A stretch of 64,000 bases of DNA from Desulfosporosinus sp. Lineage in GTDB: Bacteria; Bacillota; Desulfitobacteriia; Desulfitobacteriales; Desulfitobacteriaceae. Under the pieces are notes generated by a model. It was not told the origin of the DNA and did no database searches. It saw nothing but the letters and a program-made list of their open reading frames with translations. A program made the translations under genes and the position numbers. Where the stretch lies: assembly GCA_003513495.1 (NCBI GenBank), contig DOPM01000043.1, positions 1-64,000 of the forward strand, read 5' to 3'. Of this stretch, positions 17,398 through 25,650 are shown piece by piece (position 1 is the first letter of the stretch; each line of letters opens with the position of its first letter).

Positions 17398-17459
17398 GTG
17401 TCAAGGGGACGATCCTTTTGACACGAAGAAGTGTGTCAAAAGGACCGTCCCCTTGACAC
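17398..17459. repeat. GTGTCA...TGACAC palindromic repeat, inverted pair
   Basis: Two 27-base units, 17398-17424 and 17433-17459, are reverse complements of each other except at one position that can form G-U. Each begins GTGTCA and ends TGACAC and includes a GGAC...TCC core. Together they form a long hairpin with an 8-base loop between hydC and hydB. Related single units are at 46042 and 56745. The structure resembles REP/REPIN elements. Confidence 0.8.
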
Positions 17460-17484
17460 GCCCTCGAAGGAAGGGAAAAGCCAT

Positions 17485-19371
17485 ATGAAACTCATAAATA
17501 TAGATGCATTGAAGGCATTACAAGCCCAAAGTCTAAAACTCTTAGAATCACGGCGTGTTGCCGAAGCAATTACAACAAAAAATGCTCAAGGGCATGTAAG
17601 GCACGTTATGGTCTGCGGAGGACCTGGTTGTCACTCTTCAGGCAGTCCTCGAATCGCTGAAGTTCTAGAGGAAGAGCTAAATAGGCGTGGATTATCCGAT
17701 ACGATTAAAGTTTTCGAACCCGGCTGTTTTGGTTTTTGTGAAAAGGGTCCAATGATCGAGATTTTTCCCGATAAAGTAACTTATTGTGAAGTGTCGGCAG
17801 ACGATGTAACAACCATAGTTGAAGAACACTTTATAAAAGGTAATGTAATAGAGCACCTCCTTTTTATGGATCCGAACACTAAAGAGCGTTTCGCCACCAA
17901 CATTCCTTTTTATGATGGGCAACTTCGCATAGCCTTAAGGAATGTCGGTTCTATTGCTCCAGAAAACATTCTTGAATATATTGCCGCGGATGGCTATCAA
18001 GCTTTATCCAAAGTCCTTTTCAGCATGAAGCCTTTTGAAGTTATTGATGTTCTAAAACAAAGCGGACTGCGGGGACGTGGTGGCGCCGGTTTTCCAACTG
18101 GTGTTAAATGGGAGTTGACTCGCAAGAGCGAAGCAGATCAACGCTATATCATTTGTAATGCCGATGAAGGGGATCCAGGCGCCTTTATGGACCGCTCTGT
18201 CTTGGAGGGTGACCCCCATAGTGTTTTAGAGGCAATGCTCATTGCAGGCGCAACGATTGGGGCTTCTGAAGGATTTATTTATGTCCGAGCAGAATACCCT
18301 GCAGCGATTCACCGATTAAAAATTGCCATTGCCCAGGCCCGAGATTTTGGTTTACTTGGGAAAGAAATCTTAGGCAGTGATTTTTCCTTTGACATAGAGC
18401 TTAAACTTGGAGCTGGAGCCTTTGTCTGTGGTGAAGAAACGGCATTGATCCATTCTATCGAAGGAGCCCGAGGAGAACCTTCTGTTAAACCTCCATTCCC
18501 CGCCCAAAAGGGGTTGTGGGGTAAACCAACCTGCGTTAACAATGTCGAAACCTTGGCTAATATTCCACCAATTATTTTAAATGGAGCGGAATGGTTTTCA
18601 GCAATAGGCACAGAAAAAAGCAAAGGAACAAAAGTATTTGCTTTGGCAGGAAAAGTCAATAATGTCGGGCTTGTGGAAGTTCCCATGGGGACCACTCTGC
18701 GTCAGATAATTTTTGATATTGGTGGAGGGATTAAGCAACGTAAAACGTTTAAAGCCGCTCAAACCGGAGGCCCCTCTGGAGGGTGTATTCCTACCAAGTA
18801 TTTGGATTCTCCCATCGATTATGAATCTTTAGCTTCTATAGGATCTATGATGGGTTCTGGAGGACTCATTGTCCTGGATGAAGATGATTGTATGGTCAAT
18901 ATCGCCAAGTTTTTCCAGGAGTTCACAATGGATGAATCCTGTGGTCGTTGCACTGCTTGCCGCGTTGGGACGAAACGTCTTTATGAAATCCTGACCAAGA
19001 TCACGGAAGGGAAAGCGACTTTAGAGGATTTAGATAATTTAGAGAAACTGTGTCATATCATTAAAGACACTGCCCTTTGCGGATTAGGACAAAGTGCACC
19101 AAACCCCATCCTTTCGACCTTAAAGTATTTCCGGGAAGAATATATCGCCCATGTTGTCGACAAAAACTGTCCGGCGGGCGTTTGTAGTCACTTGTTGAAA
19201 TATGAAATTACAGACAAATGTGTGGGTTGTACCCTATGCGTTAAAAAATGTCCTATGCATTGTATCACTGGGACAACCAAGAAGCGCCATGTCATCGATC
19301 AAGAACGTTGCCTAAAATGTGGGGCCTGCATGGACCAATGCCGCGTTATCGGGGCCATTATTCGCCATTAA
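17485..19371 (+). CDS. hydB: NuoF-like flavin subunit of NAD(P)-linked [FeFe] hydrogenase
   Basis: A 628-residue protein. An N-terminal thioredoxin-like [2Fe-2S] domain (CGGPGCHSSG, EPGCFGFCEKGP) is followed by the NuoF core with NADH site GRGGAGFPTGVKWE, FMN site ADEGDPGAFMDR, a four-Cys [4Fe-4S] site (ESCGRCTACRVGTKR...LCGLGQ) and a C-terminal 2x[4Fe-4S] ferredoxin domain (CVGCTLCVKKCP, CLKCGACMDQC). This is the HydB/HndC domain order found in electron-bifurcating complexes. The start is ATG 17485 after AAGGAAGGG; a longer frame begins inside the palindromic repeat and is rejected. Confidence 0.93.
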   Translation: MKLINIDALKALQAQSLKLLESRRVAEAITTKNAQGHVRHVMVCGGPGCHSSGSPRIAEVLEEELNRRGLSDTIKVFEPGCFGFCEKGPMIEIFPDKVTYCEVSADDVTTIVEEHFIKGNVIEHLLFMDPNTKERFATNIPFYDGQLRIALRNVGSIAPENILEYIAADGYQALSKVLFSMKPFEVIDVLKQSGLRGRGGAGFPTGVKWELTRKSEADQRYIICNADEGDPGAFMDRSVLEGDPHSVLEAMLIAGATIGASEGFIYVRAEYPAAIHRLKIAIAQARDFGLLGKEILGSDFSFDIELKLGAGAFVCGEETALIHSIEGARGEPSVKPPFPAQKGLWGKPTCVNNVETLANIPPIILNGAEWFSAIGTEKSKGTKVFALAGKVNNVGLVEVPMGTTLRQIIFDIGGGIKQRKTFKAAQTGGPSGGCIPTKYLDSPIDYESLASIGSMMGSGGLIVLDEDDCMVNIAKFFQEFTMDESCGRCTACRVGTKRLYEILTKITEGKATLEDLDNLEKLCHIIKDTALCGLGQSAPNPILSTLKYFREEYIAHVVDKNCPAGVCSHLLKYEITDKCVGCTLCVKKCPMHCITGTTKKRHVIDQERCLKCGACMDQCRVIGAIIRH

Positions 19372-19395
19372 GGTATCCCTGAAGGAGGACTCCAT

Positions 19396-21138
19396 ATGGA
19401 TATACAGCTAACCATTAATGACATATCTCTAACAGTGCCGGAAGGAATGTCCATCTTAGATGCTGCACGAACCATAAACATCGATATTCCGACCTTATGC
19501 TACTTGAAACTTAATGAAATGCATTACAACAACAACATTGCTTCCTGTCGGGTCTGTGTGGTCGAAATCGAAGGTCGACGTAATTTGGCATCCTCTTGTT
19601 CAACCCCAGTAGCAAGCGGTATGGTTGTCAAAACCGATTCGCTGCGCGCTATCCAGGCCAGACGGGCTATGGTTGAGCTTCTCCTTTCTGACCACCCTAA
19701 ATCTTGTTTAACCTGTGCAAAAAACCAGGATTGTGACCTTCAATCCTTAGCCTCGGAATTAGGCGTGCGCCATATCTCCTATGAAGGAGAAGAGTCTGAG
19801 TTTGAAATTGATCGCTCGAGTTCTTCCATTGTTCGAGATCCTAATAAATGTATTCGTTGCCGCCGTTGTGAAACCATGTGTAACGAGGTACAGACGGTGG
19901 GTGTTTACTCTGCCGTGGGACGCGGTTTTGAGACGGTTGTTAAAACAGCCTTTGATCTACCTCTTAGCCAAACCGCTTGCACCTTCTGCGGACAGTGTAT
20001 AGCAGTTTGCCCTACTGGTGCATTAACGGAATTGGATCAGGTAGACAAAGTTTGGAAAGCTCTCAACGACCCTAATCAATTTGTCGTTGTACAAACTGCT
20101 CCAGCCGTACGGGTTGCGCTAGGGGAGGAATTCGATTTAGAGCCGGGGACGATTGTGACAGGTAAAATGGTCGCGGCTCTTCGACGGCTTGGTTTTGACC
20201 GTGTCTTTGATACGGATTTTGCAGCTGATCTGACGATTATGGAGGAAGCAACCGAGCTTGTCCATCGTATAAAACATGGCGGTCGACTACCTCTGCTCAC
20301 CAGTTGTTGCCCTGCCTGGGTTAAATTCTTCGAACATCAATTTCCAGATCTCTTGGACATTCCTTCAACTTGTAAATCTCCTCATGAAATGTTAGGGGTT
20401 TTGATTAAAAGTTATTATGCTAGAACCCTGGGAATCGATCCTAAGACCATTACGGTTGTATCCGTGATGCCCTGTGTTGCCAAAAAATACGAAGCCGCTC
20501 GTCCTGAACTAGCTCAAGGTTCAGAAACTGCGGATGTGGACATCGTCATCACGACTCGTGAACTTGCTCGTATGGTTCGGGAAGCCAGCATTCACTTTGA
20601 TCATCTCAAAGACCAAGAATTTGACCACCCCTTGGGGGAATCCACTGGTGCCTCCGTAATCTTTGGAGCAACCGGTGGAGTGCTCGAGGCTGCCTTACGG
20701 ACAGCCTATGAGGTAATCACAGGTGAAACTTTGGAGAAAGTGGAGTTTGAGGTTCTGCGAGGAATGGATGGACTTAAGGAAGCAGTGATCCCTATTGCGG
20801 GAAGGGATTACCGAGCAGCAGTTATCCACGGCCTAGGTAACGCTCGTAAGGTCCTAGAGAAAATACAAGCAGGGGAAAGTAATTATGACGTAATTGAAAT
20901 CATGGCTTGCCCTGGAGGATGTATTGGGGGAGGCGGACAACCCTATCATCATGGGAACTTAGATATTCTAACTGACCGAGCCGGAGCCTTATACCGTGAA
21001 GACCGAAATAAACCTTTGCGGAAGTCGCATGAAAATCCGGCCATTATAGGCCTTTATAAAGACTTCTTAGGCGAGCCCTATGGAGAAAGGGCTCATAAGC
21101 TGCTGCATACCAGCTACGTGGGACGTAAGAAGATCTAG
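19396..21138 (+). CDS. hydA: [FeFe] hydrogenase catalytic subunit
   Basis: A 580-residue protein of the HydA/HndD type. The N-terminal [2Fe-2S] domain and a His-Cys3 cluster (HPKSCLTCAKNQDC) are followed by two [4Fe-4S] sites (CIRCRRCETMC, CTFCGQCIAVCP). All three H-cluster motifs are intact: TSCCPAW (Cys304), MPCVAKKYE (Cys360) and MACPGGCIGGGGQP (Cys505, Cys509). It lacks the small-subunit domain of some homologues. With hydB and hydC it should couple H2 to NAD(P)H and ferredoxin in the cytoplasm. The maturases HydEFG are not in the window. Confidence 0.95.
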   Translation: MDIQLTINDISLTVPEGMSILDAARTINIDIPTLCYLKLNEMHYNNNIASCRVCVVEIEGRRNLASSCSTPVASGMVVKTDSLRAIQARRAMVELLLSDHPKSCLTCAKNQDCDLQSLASELGVRHISYEGEESEFEIDRSSSSIVRDPNKCIRCRRCETMCNEVQTVGVYSAVGRGFETVVKTAFDLPLSQTACTFCGQCIAVCPTGALTELDQVDKVWKALNDPNQFVVVQTAPAVRVALGEEFDLEPGTIVTGKMVAALRRLGFDRVFDTDFAADLTIMEEATELVHRIKHGGRLPLLTSCCPAWVKFFEHQFPDLLDIPSTCKSPHEMLGVLIKSYYARTLGIDPKTITVVSVMPCVAKKYEAARPELAQGSETADVDIVITTRELARMVREASIHFDHLKDQEFDHPLGESTGASVIFGATGGVLEAALRTAYEVITGETLEKVEFEVLRGMDGLKEAVIPIAGRDYRAAVIHGLGNARKVLEKIQAGESNYDVIEIMACPGGCIGGGGQPYHHGNLDILTDRAGALYREDRNKPLRKSHENPAIIGLYKDFLGEPYGERAHKLLHTSYVGRKKI

Positions 21139-21218
21139 TCATAGGATTATTCCCTGCCTTAGGTTGGTTATACAATATTTGGGTCGAATCGATCAGATTA
21201 AAAATTGTAAAAATGAAC

Positions 21219-21268
21219 AAAAAAGGACTGGAATTTTTGTAATTACATACGAAAAACCGGTCCTTTTT
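21219..21268. terminator. Bidirectional terminator between hydA and the molybdoenzyme operon
   Basis: AAAAAAGGACTGG and CCGGTCCTTTTT form a stem with A and T tracts on both sides, so it can stop transcription in both directions between two convergent operons. Confidence 0.75.
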
Positions 21269-21296
21269 GCTTTTACCCATGATTTAGTTGGGCAAT

Positions 21297-21842
21297 TCAT
21301 AGTTTAGTAGTTCTTGGTGGCTTATAGAAAACAGAGGGGCGCGTCAATCGAAGGCTCGGAACGGGGGCGGTAAGTCTTAATAACTGGTTTTCCGCAATGT
21401 CTTTTAGTTCTTTTAGCTTAAGCGCTCCAGTAAGGCAAGCTTGAATACAAAAAGGAGGCATACCTTGATCTAAACGTTCATGGCAGAGCTGGCATTTCCC
21501 CGCTTTGTTAGTCTGGAGATTGTATTGGGGAGCTCCAAAGGGACATGAGGCGACGCAGGACTTACAGCCCGTACACTTTTCGGAAAGATGTAGGACAATA
21601 CCATCGCGGCGTTTGGCATAGGCCCCAGAAGGGCAGACCCTTAGACACTCGGGATCGCCGCAATGATTGCAGGCAGTGGATAAATAAAATATCTGAATCT
21701 GATCCTTGGAGATTTTCTCTACCCTACGAATCCGACGCCATAGAAGAGGGGCCAACTGATTTCCGTTTTGACAGGCTTTGGCACAGGCGCCGCAGCCCAG
21801 GCACCGATTAACGTCAAGCACGAAACCCAATTGTTTGACCAT
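21297..21842 (-). CDS. Four-cluster ferredoxin subunit of a molybdoenzyme (second copy)
   Basis: A 181-residue DmsB/PhsB-type electron-transfer protein with four [4Fe-4S] cysteine groups: CLGCGACAKAC, CNHCGDPECLRVCP, CTGCKSCVASCP and CQLCHER...CIQAC. It lies directly after the second catalytic subunit and is clearly related to the ferredoxin subunit at 25072, so the A/B pair has been duplicated. There is no signal peptide; export would be by association with a Tat-bearing partner, or the complex is cytoplasmic. Confidence 0.9.
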   Translation of the reverse strand: MVKQLGFVLDVNRCLGCGACAKACQNGNQLAPLLWRRIRRVEKISKDQIQIFYLSTACNHCGDPECLRVCPSGAYAKRRDGIVLHLSEKCTGCKSCVASCPFGAPQYNLQTNKAGKCQLCHERLDQGMPPFCIQACLTGALKLKELKDIAENQLLRLTAPVPSLRLTRPSVFYKPPRTTKL

Positions 21843-21942
21843 ACACCCACTCTCCTTTTGTCAGATGGCTTAGCGCCTCTCGAAAAGTTCAATTAAAAAC
21901 CTCTGATGGAGCTGAATTCCACCTGAAGCAAGTTGCCGATAT

Positions 21943-23997
21943 CTAAAGTTTCCGCAAATTTACAAAGGTTTCATTTAATGCAAATCCTCGAGCCCCAAGA
22001 GTGAGTTGCCCCATATCAGTTAAAGGCCCTTCGACTTGCTCCTGAAAAACAATGACAACATCATTCGAGATACCTAATATTGGTTGAATAACTACTTCTA
22101 ATAGACCTGATTCATTCCAAATTTGGGCTCGGTCTCCGACTGCTAAATCATAACGCTGGGCAAGTTCAGGCGCAAGATGTAAGACGTAATCGGGATTGGC
22201 CGTCCCAGTGGCATAAACTTGAGAGTTAATAGTAGAGTGGTGATGTGGAGTTAAAAGGCGCAATGGAGCATCAATCGAAGAGTTAAGAGGGGGGATAAAG
22301 ATTGGAAGGGGTGAAAGATGGGCATCAGAAGCTCGGGATGAGAAAAATTCATAGCGTCTGGAAGGAGTTGCAAAGGTCCGATTTTCCCAAGCTGTTCTGG
22401 GATATTTTGCGCGTACCGGACCATTTAGAAGGTCTTCTGCTTTTTTTATACCCAGAATATCTAACATTGGGGGGCCGAGTTCACGTAAAAGGGTTTCCTT
22501 TTCATCGCCTGATATCGGAAATGCGCAGCTTCCGGGTTTAAGTTTATTTAATTTTGATGAAACATCCCAGGCAATCTGTAAATCAGAGCGAGATTCACCG
22601 ACCGGAGGAATAGCGGGTTCGTTGACTCCTACCCAATAATGCCAATAACTGGAATTTAAATCCCAATGTTCATAATGGGTCGTGATCGGCAGAAAAAGAT
22701 CGGCCGCTTCGGAGGATTTGGAATGGAAGAGATCACTCACGACGATCAAGTCCAGTTGGCTGATCAGTTTTTTCCATTGCTGCAGATTACCATCTTGGGA
22801 TAGAGGGTTTCTCCCAGAAATCCAGAGCATTTTAACGGGTGGATCCGTACAATTGAAAGCCTCCTCCGCGAACTGATTGATATTAAGAAGTCGATCCGTC
22901 TGTTTTTGATTCAAAGTTAGGTTGTCTACAGAGGCTTGATCAGCGTTGGAAGAACTGTTGATTGGATGGAACGGATCCTGTATTGCCCCGGAAAAACGCC
23001 AGGTCTCGAATTGAGCGTATTGAACGCCGCCTCCTTCTTCACCAAGGTGTCCAGCAAGTGCTCCTAAGGCATCAATAGCGCGCAGGGTCTGTCCCCCATT
23101 AGTATAACGCTGAAGGCCAAAACCAGCCCAGATACAAGCCGGATGAGTTTGACCGTATTCTATGGCTAGGTTGCGAATGGTTGATATAGGAACTCCTGTG
23201 ATTTCCGAACAATGATCAAGAGATATTTCGGTTTCAATATAGTGGATGAATTCTTCGTGCCCAAAGGTATAAGACCCCAGGTTAGGGTCTATAAGACCTT
23301 CTTCTAGAAGAACCTTGGCGAACCCTAAAGCAAGAAGTCCATCGGTTCCTGGGCAAACCTTTACATATCGATGGGCTCGGGCGGCTGTAGCGCTAAAGTG
23401 GGTATCGAAACAAACCACCTTGGCCCCGTGATCAATGGCATCGAAAATGATCGGCATCTGGTGAACAGCAGTCCAGGCAGGGTTTACTCCCCAGAGCCAG
23501 ATCAGCTTAGCTTTAGACATATCCAACGGATCAGAACAAAAGAATGTTCCAAAGTCCAGGGTTTGAGCTTCTACCCCTGCTGACCAACAGGGGGATCCAA
23601 TCGCTCTCGTGGTTGCCCCGATACCCGTGAAGAGGCCTTCCATGGCATTGTGTAAGATGCCAAAATTTCCAGAGTACTTATTCAGAGCAAGAGGCAACGT
23701 TGTTCCATACGTCTCTTCGAGGTTCAGGATTTTTTCAGCGATCAGGGTTAATGCCTCATCCCATGAAATTCGCTCCCAAAAACCACTGTAACGAACCTGT
23801 TGGCGCATGGGGTAACGGATGCGCTGAGGACTGTAAACCTTTTTCACATCATCTAGAGCTTTAGGACAGAGTTTGCCCAAGGTGTATTCGTGAGCGGGGT
23901 TACCTTCAACAGAGATAAGCACTCCATTGTGGGTAGTGCTAATAATGCTGCACGTATCGTAGCAGTTGCGAGGGCAAATATTTTGATGAAATTCCAT
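21943..23997 (-). CDS. Molybdopterin oxidoreductase catalytic subunit lacking a Tat signal (second copy)
   Basis: A 684-residue protein of the DMSO reductase superfamily. It opens MEFHQNICPRNCYDTC, giving the N-terminal [4Fe-4S] cysteines, and has the GSPCWSAG segment where Cys is a likely Mo/W ligand, then the molybdopterin dinucleotide-binding C-terminal domain. It parallels the protein at 25651 along its length but has no twin-arginine leader, starting directly at the cluster domain. ATG 23997 follows GGGGGG at good spacing; a short in-frame extension is rejected. Substrate is unknown. Confidence 0.88.
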   Translation of the reverse strand: MEFHQNICPRNCYDTCSIISTTHNGVLISVEGNPAHEYTLGKLCPKALDDVKKVYSPQRIRYPMRQQVRYSGFWERISWDEALTLIAEKILNLEETYGTTLPLALNKYSGNFGILHNAMEGLFTGIGATTRAIGSPCWSAGVEAQTLDFGTFFCSDPLDMSKAKLIWLWGVNPAWTAVHQMPIIFDAIDHGAKVVCFDTHFSATAARAHRYVKVCPGTDGLLALGFAKVLLEEGLIDPNLGSYTFGHEEFIHYIETEISLDHCSEITGVPISTIRNLAIEYGQTHPACIWAGFGLQRYTNGGQTLRAIDALGALAGHLGEEGGGVQYAQFETWRFSGAIQDPFHPINSSSNADQASVDNLTLNQKQTDRLLNINQFAEEAFNCTDPPVKMLWISGRNPLSQDGNLQQWKKLISQLDLIVVSDLFHSKSSEAADLFLPITTHYEHWDLNSSYWHYWVGVNEPAIPPVGESRSDLQIAWDVSSKLNKLKPGSCAFPISGDEKETLLRELGPPMLDILGIKKAEDLLNGPVRAKYPRTAWENRTFATPSRRYEFFSSRASDAHLSPLPIFIPPLNSSIDAPLRLLTPHHHSTINSQVYATGTANPDYVLHLAPELAQRYDLAVGDRAQIWNESGLLEVVIQPILGISNDVVIVFQEQVEGPLTDMGQLTLGARGFALNETFVNLRKL

Positions 23998-24104
23998 TAG
24001 TTTACCCCCCTGATCCACTCAATGTCTTTAGAAGATTATTCGTTAAGTTTACCTAAAAACCTTTAAGTATGCGTGAAAATCAAGTTTAGTCATTATTAAC
24101 AATG

Positions 24105-24145
24105 AGCCCTGAAAGTTTGCGCTGAGGCTGCAAACTTTCAGGGCT
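24105..24145. terminator. Perfect 16-bp hairpin inside the molybdoenzyme operon
   Basis: AGCCCTGAAAGTTTGC and GCAAACTTTCAGGGCT flank a 9-base loop between the anchor gene and the second catalytic subunit. The T-tract is on the plus side, so on the transcribed minus strand it may attenuate, process or stabilise the mRNA rather than fully terminate. Confidence 0.6.
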
Positions 24146-24165
24146 TTTGTGGGAGGAATCACCAT

Positions 24166-25068
24166 TTAGAACAAAGCTGTAATTTGGATGCCTGTTGCAC
24201 TAAGGTAAAAAAGTGCTCGACCTAAGATTTCTCCTAAACCTACTAAGAGAGTAACGGTCAGGATAAGATTTTTTTTGCCGAGGTCAGGGCTTTTTAAGAT
24301 GATAACCAGCAGAAGGAGTGGGGCCAACCAACTCACTAGAGCACGGACCCAAAATAGAGGGCTGCTCAAATGATAGTTTAAGGAGGCGGCTCCTTCCATG
24401 CTTGCACTGAGCATAGAACCATAAATAACAGAGAGGATGAGGCTGAAGATTGTGCACCCGAGTGACACTTGAAGAAGAAGCTTCTTTTGAGCGGTTTGAA
24501 GTAAGTTCCCTCCTAGTACTAAAGTGCAAAGAGCTCCTAGCAAGCCAGTGGTGAGTAAAAAGAAAAGAACGGGTCCGCCGTTATTCCAAGCAGGAACTCG
24601 GGGTAGAACATAAATCATGGCGCTGCTGGCAATACCTAACAGGCCTAGTAGAGAAGTGATCCCTAATCCGAGGGAGAGGTTGCTAGTTGGTTGTCCCCCA
24701 GCTGCAGTTTCAGCAGTCGTAATGATTGAGGCGCCTGACCCAAGGGTGTGGCTGCTTGTTTGTTGTCTCGACAGCCGAAAAAGATAGATCCAGGCCAAGA
24801 ACGTGAGGAGGAAGAAGAGAATTTCGCGGCTTAACCAAGAGGAACCCAGGTGGGCTAAAGCGCGGTAAGCTGCTTCCGGATGTCCCAGATGAAAAAGTGA
24901 AGCCAAAAGAGCGATCAGTAAGAGACCCCCAGAAACATGGACCCCCCGTTTGAATAATTGGATATTCAGATTGCGGTTACGGGCGAGCCACCAGAGCATT
25001 AGAATTATCCCAATCGCGATTTGTCCTAGAACGGTGAACAGAATTAAGGGCCATTCCCAGTCTCCCAT
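24166..25068 (-). CDS. DmsC-like membrane anchor subunit
   Basis: A 300-residue integral membrane protein with about eight hydrophobic helices, in the position and size range of DmsC/NrfD-type anchors. It opens MGDWEWPLILFTVLGQIAIG, the typical DmsC start, and includes HVSGGLLLIALLASLFHLGHPEAAYRAL. It should oxidise menaquinol and pass electrons to the ferredoxin subunit. It overlaps nothing but follows that gene by 3 bases, so they are translationally coupled. It is the only anchor for the two A/B sets. Confidence 0.85.
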   Translation of the reverse strand: MGDWEWPLILFTVLGQIAIGIILMLWWLARNRNLNIQLFKRGVHVSGGLLLIALLASLFHLGHPEAAYRALAHLGSSWLSREILFFLLTFLAWIYLFRLSRQQTSSHTLGSGASIITTAETAAGGQPTSNLSLGLGITSLLGLLGIASSAMIYVLPRVPAWNNGGPVLFFLLTTGLLGALCTLVLGGNLLQTAQKKLLLQVSLGCTIFSLILSVIYGSMLSASMEGAASLNYHLSSPLFWVRALVSWLAPLLLLVIILKSPDLGKKNLILTVTLLVGLGEILGRALFYLSATGIQITALF

Positions 25069-25071
25069 ATC

Positions 25072-25638
25072 TTAATCCCTCCTAATTTGTTTGCCCTGTT
25101 TCGGTCCGATAAAACGAATCGACGGCGATGTGATTTTCGGGCTTGGCAGCCCAGGTAAGGTTTTGAGTATACCGGTTTTTTGATCGAGACTATCATTGAT
25201 TTCTACCAGTTCCAGGGCTCCCGGAATGCAGGCGGTGACGCAAGCTGGTTTTTCACCTTGGTCAATTCGCTGGTAACATAAATTACATTTCTCGACTTTC
25301 TTTTTGGCAGGGTTAATTTGGGGACGATCATACGGGCAGGCCATGGTACATAAGCGACAGCCGATGCAACGATTGGGATCATGGATCACAATTCCATCCT
25401 CGCGTTTGGTGTAGGCCTTTACCGGGCAGACGCGCAGGCATTCTGGGTGAGCGCAGTGGTTGCAGGCCATCGAAAAGAACATTCGGGTAGGAAGGGAGAA
25501 GTCGTCTTCATGGAGTTGGAAAACTTTACGCCACTGGGGGGTTGCTTCAATTTGATATTCGTTTTTGCAGGCTATTTCACACCCCCGACAGCCCACACAT
25601 TTCTCTGAGTTGTGTAAAAAGCCAAGCTGTTTACTCAA
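25072..25638 (-). CDS. Four-cluster ferredoxin subunit of a molybdoenzyme (first copy)
   Basis: A 188-residue DmsB-type protein with cysteine groups CVGCRGCEIAC, CNHCAHPECLRVCP, CIGCRLCTMACP and CNLCYQR...CVTAC, binding four [4Fe-4S] clusters. It sits between the Tat-bearing catalytic subunit (12 bases before) and the membrane anchor, giving the standard A-B-C order of complex iron-sulfur molybdoenzymes. Confidence 0.92.
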   Translation of the reverse strand: MSKQLGFLHNSEKCVGCRGCEIACKNEYQIEATPQWRKVFQLHEDDFSLPTRMFFSMACNHCAHPECLRVCPVKAYTKREDGIVIHDPNRCIGCRLCTMACPYDRPQINPAKKKVEKCNLCYQRIDQGEKPACVTACIPGALELVEINDSLDQKTGILKTLPGLPSPKITSPSIRFIGPKQGKQIRRD

Positions 25639-25650
25639 AGGGATTCCTCC

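Noticed and set aside
17431..17484. N-terminal extension of hydB and, at 46037, of the aminotransferase
   Set aside because: Both extensions lie in palindromic repeat DNA and better ribosome sites precede the chosen starts.
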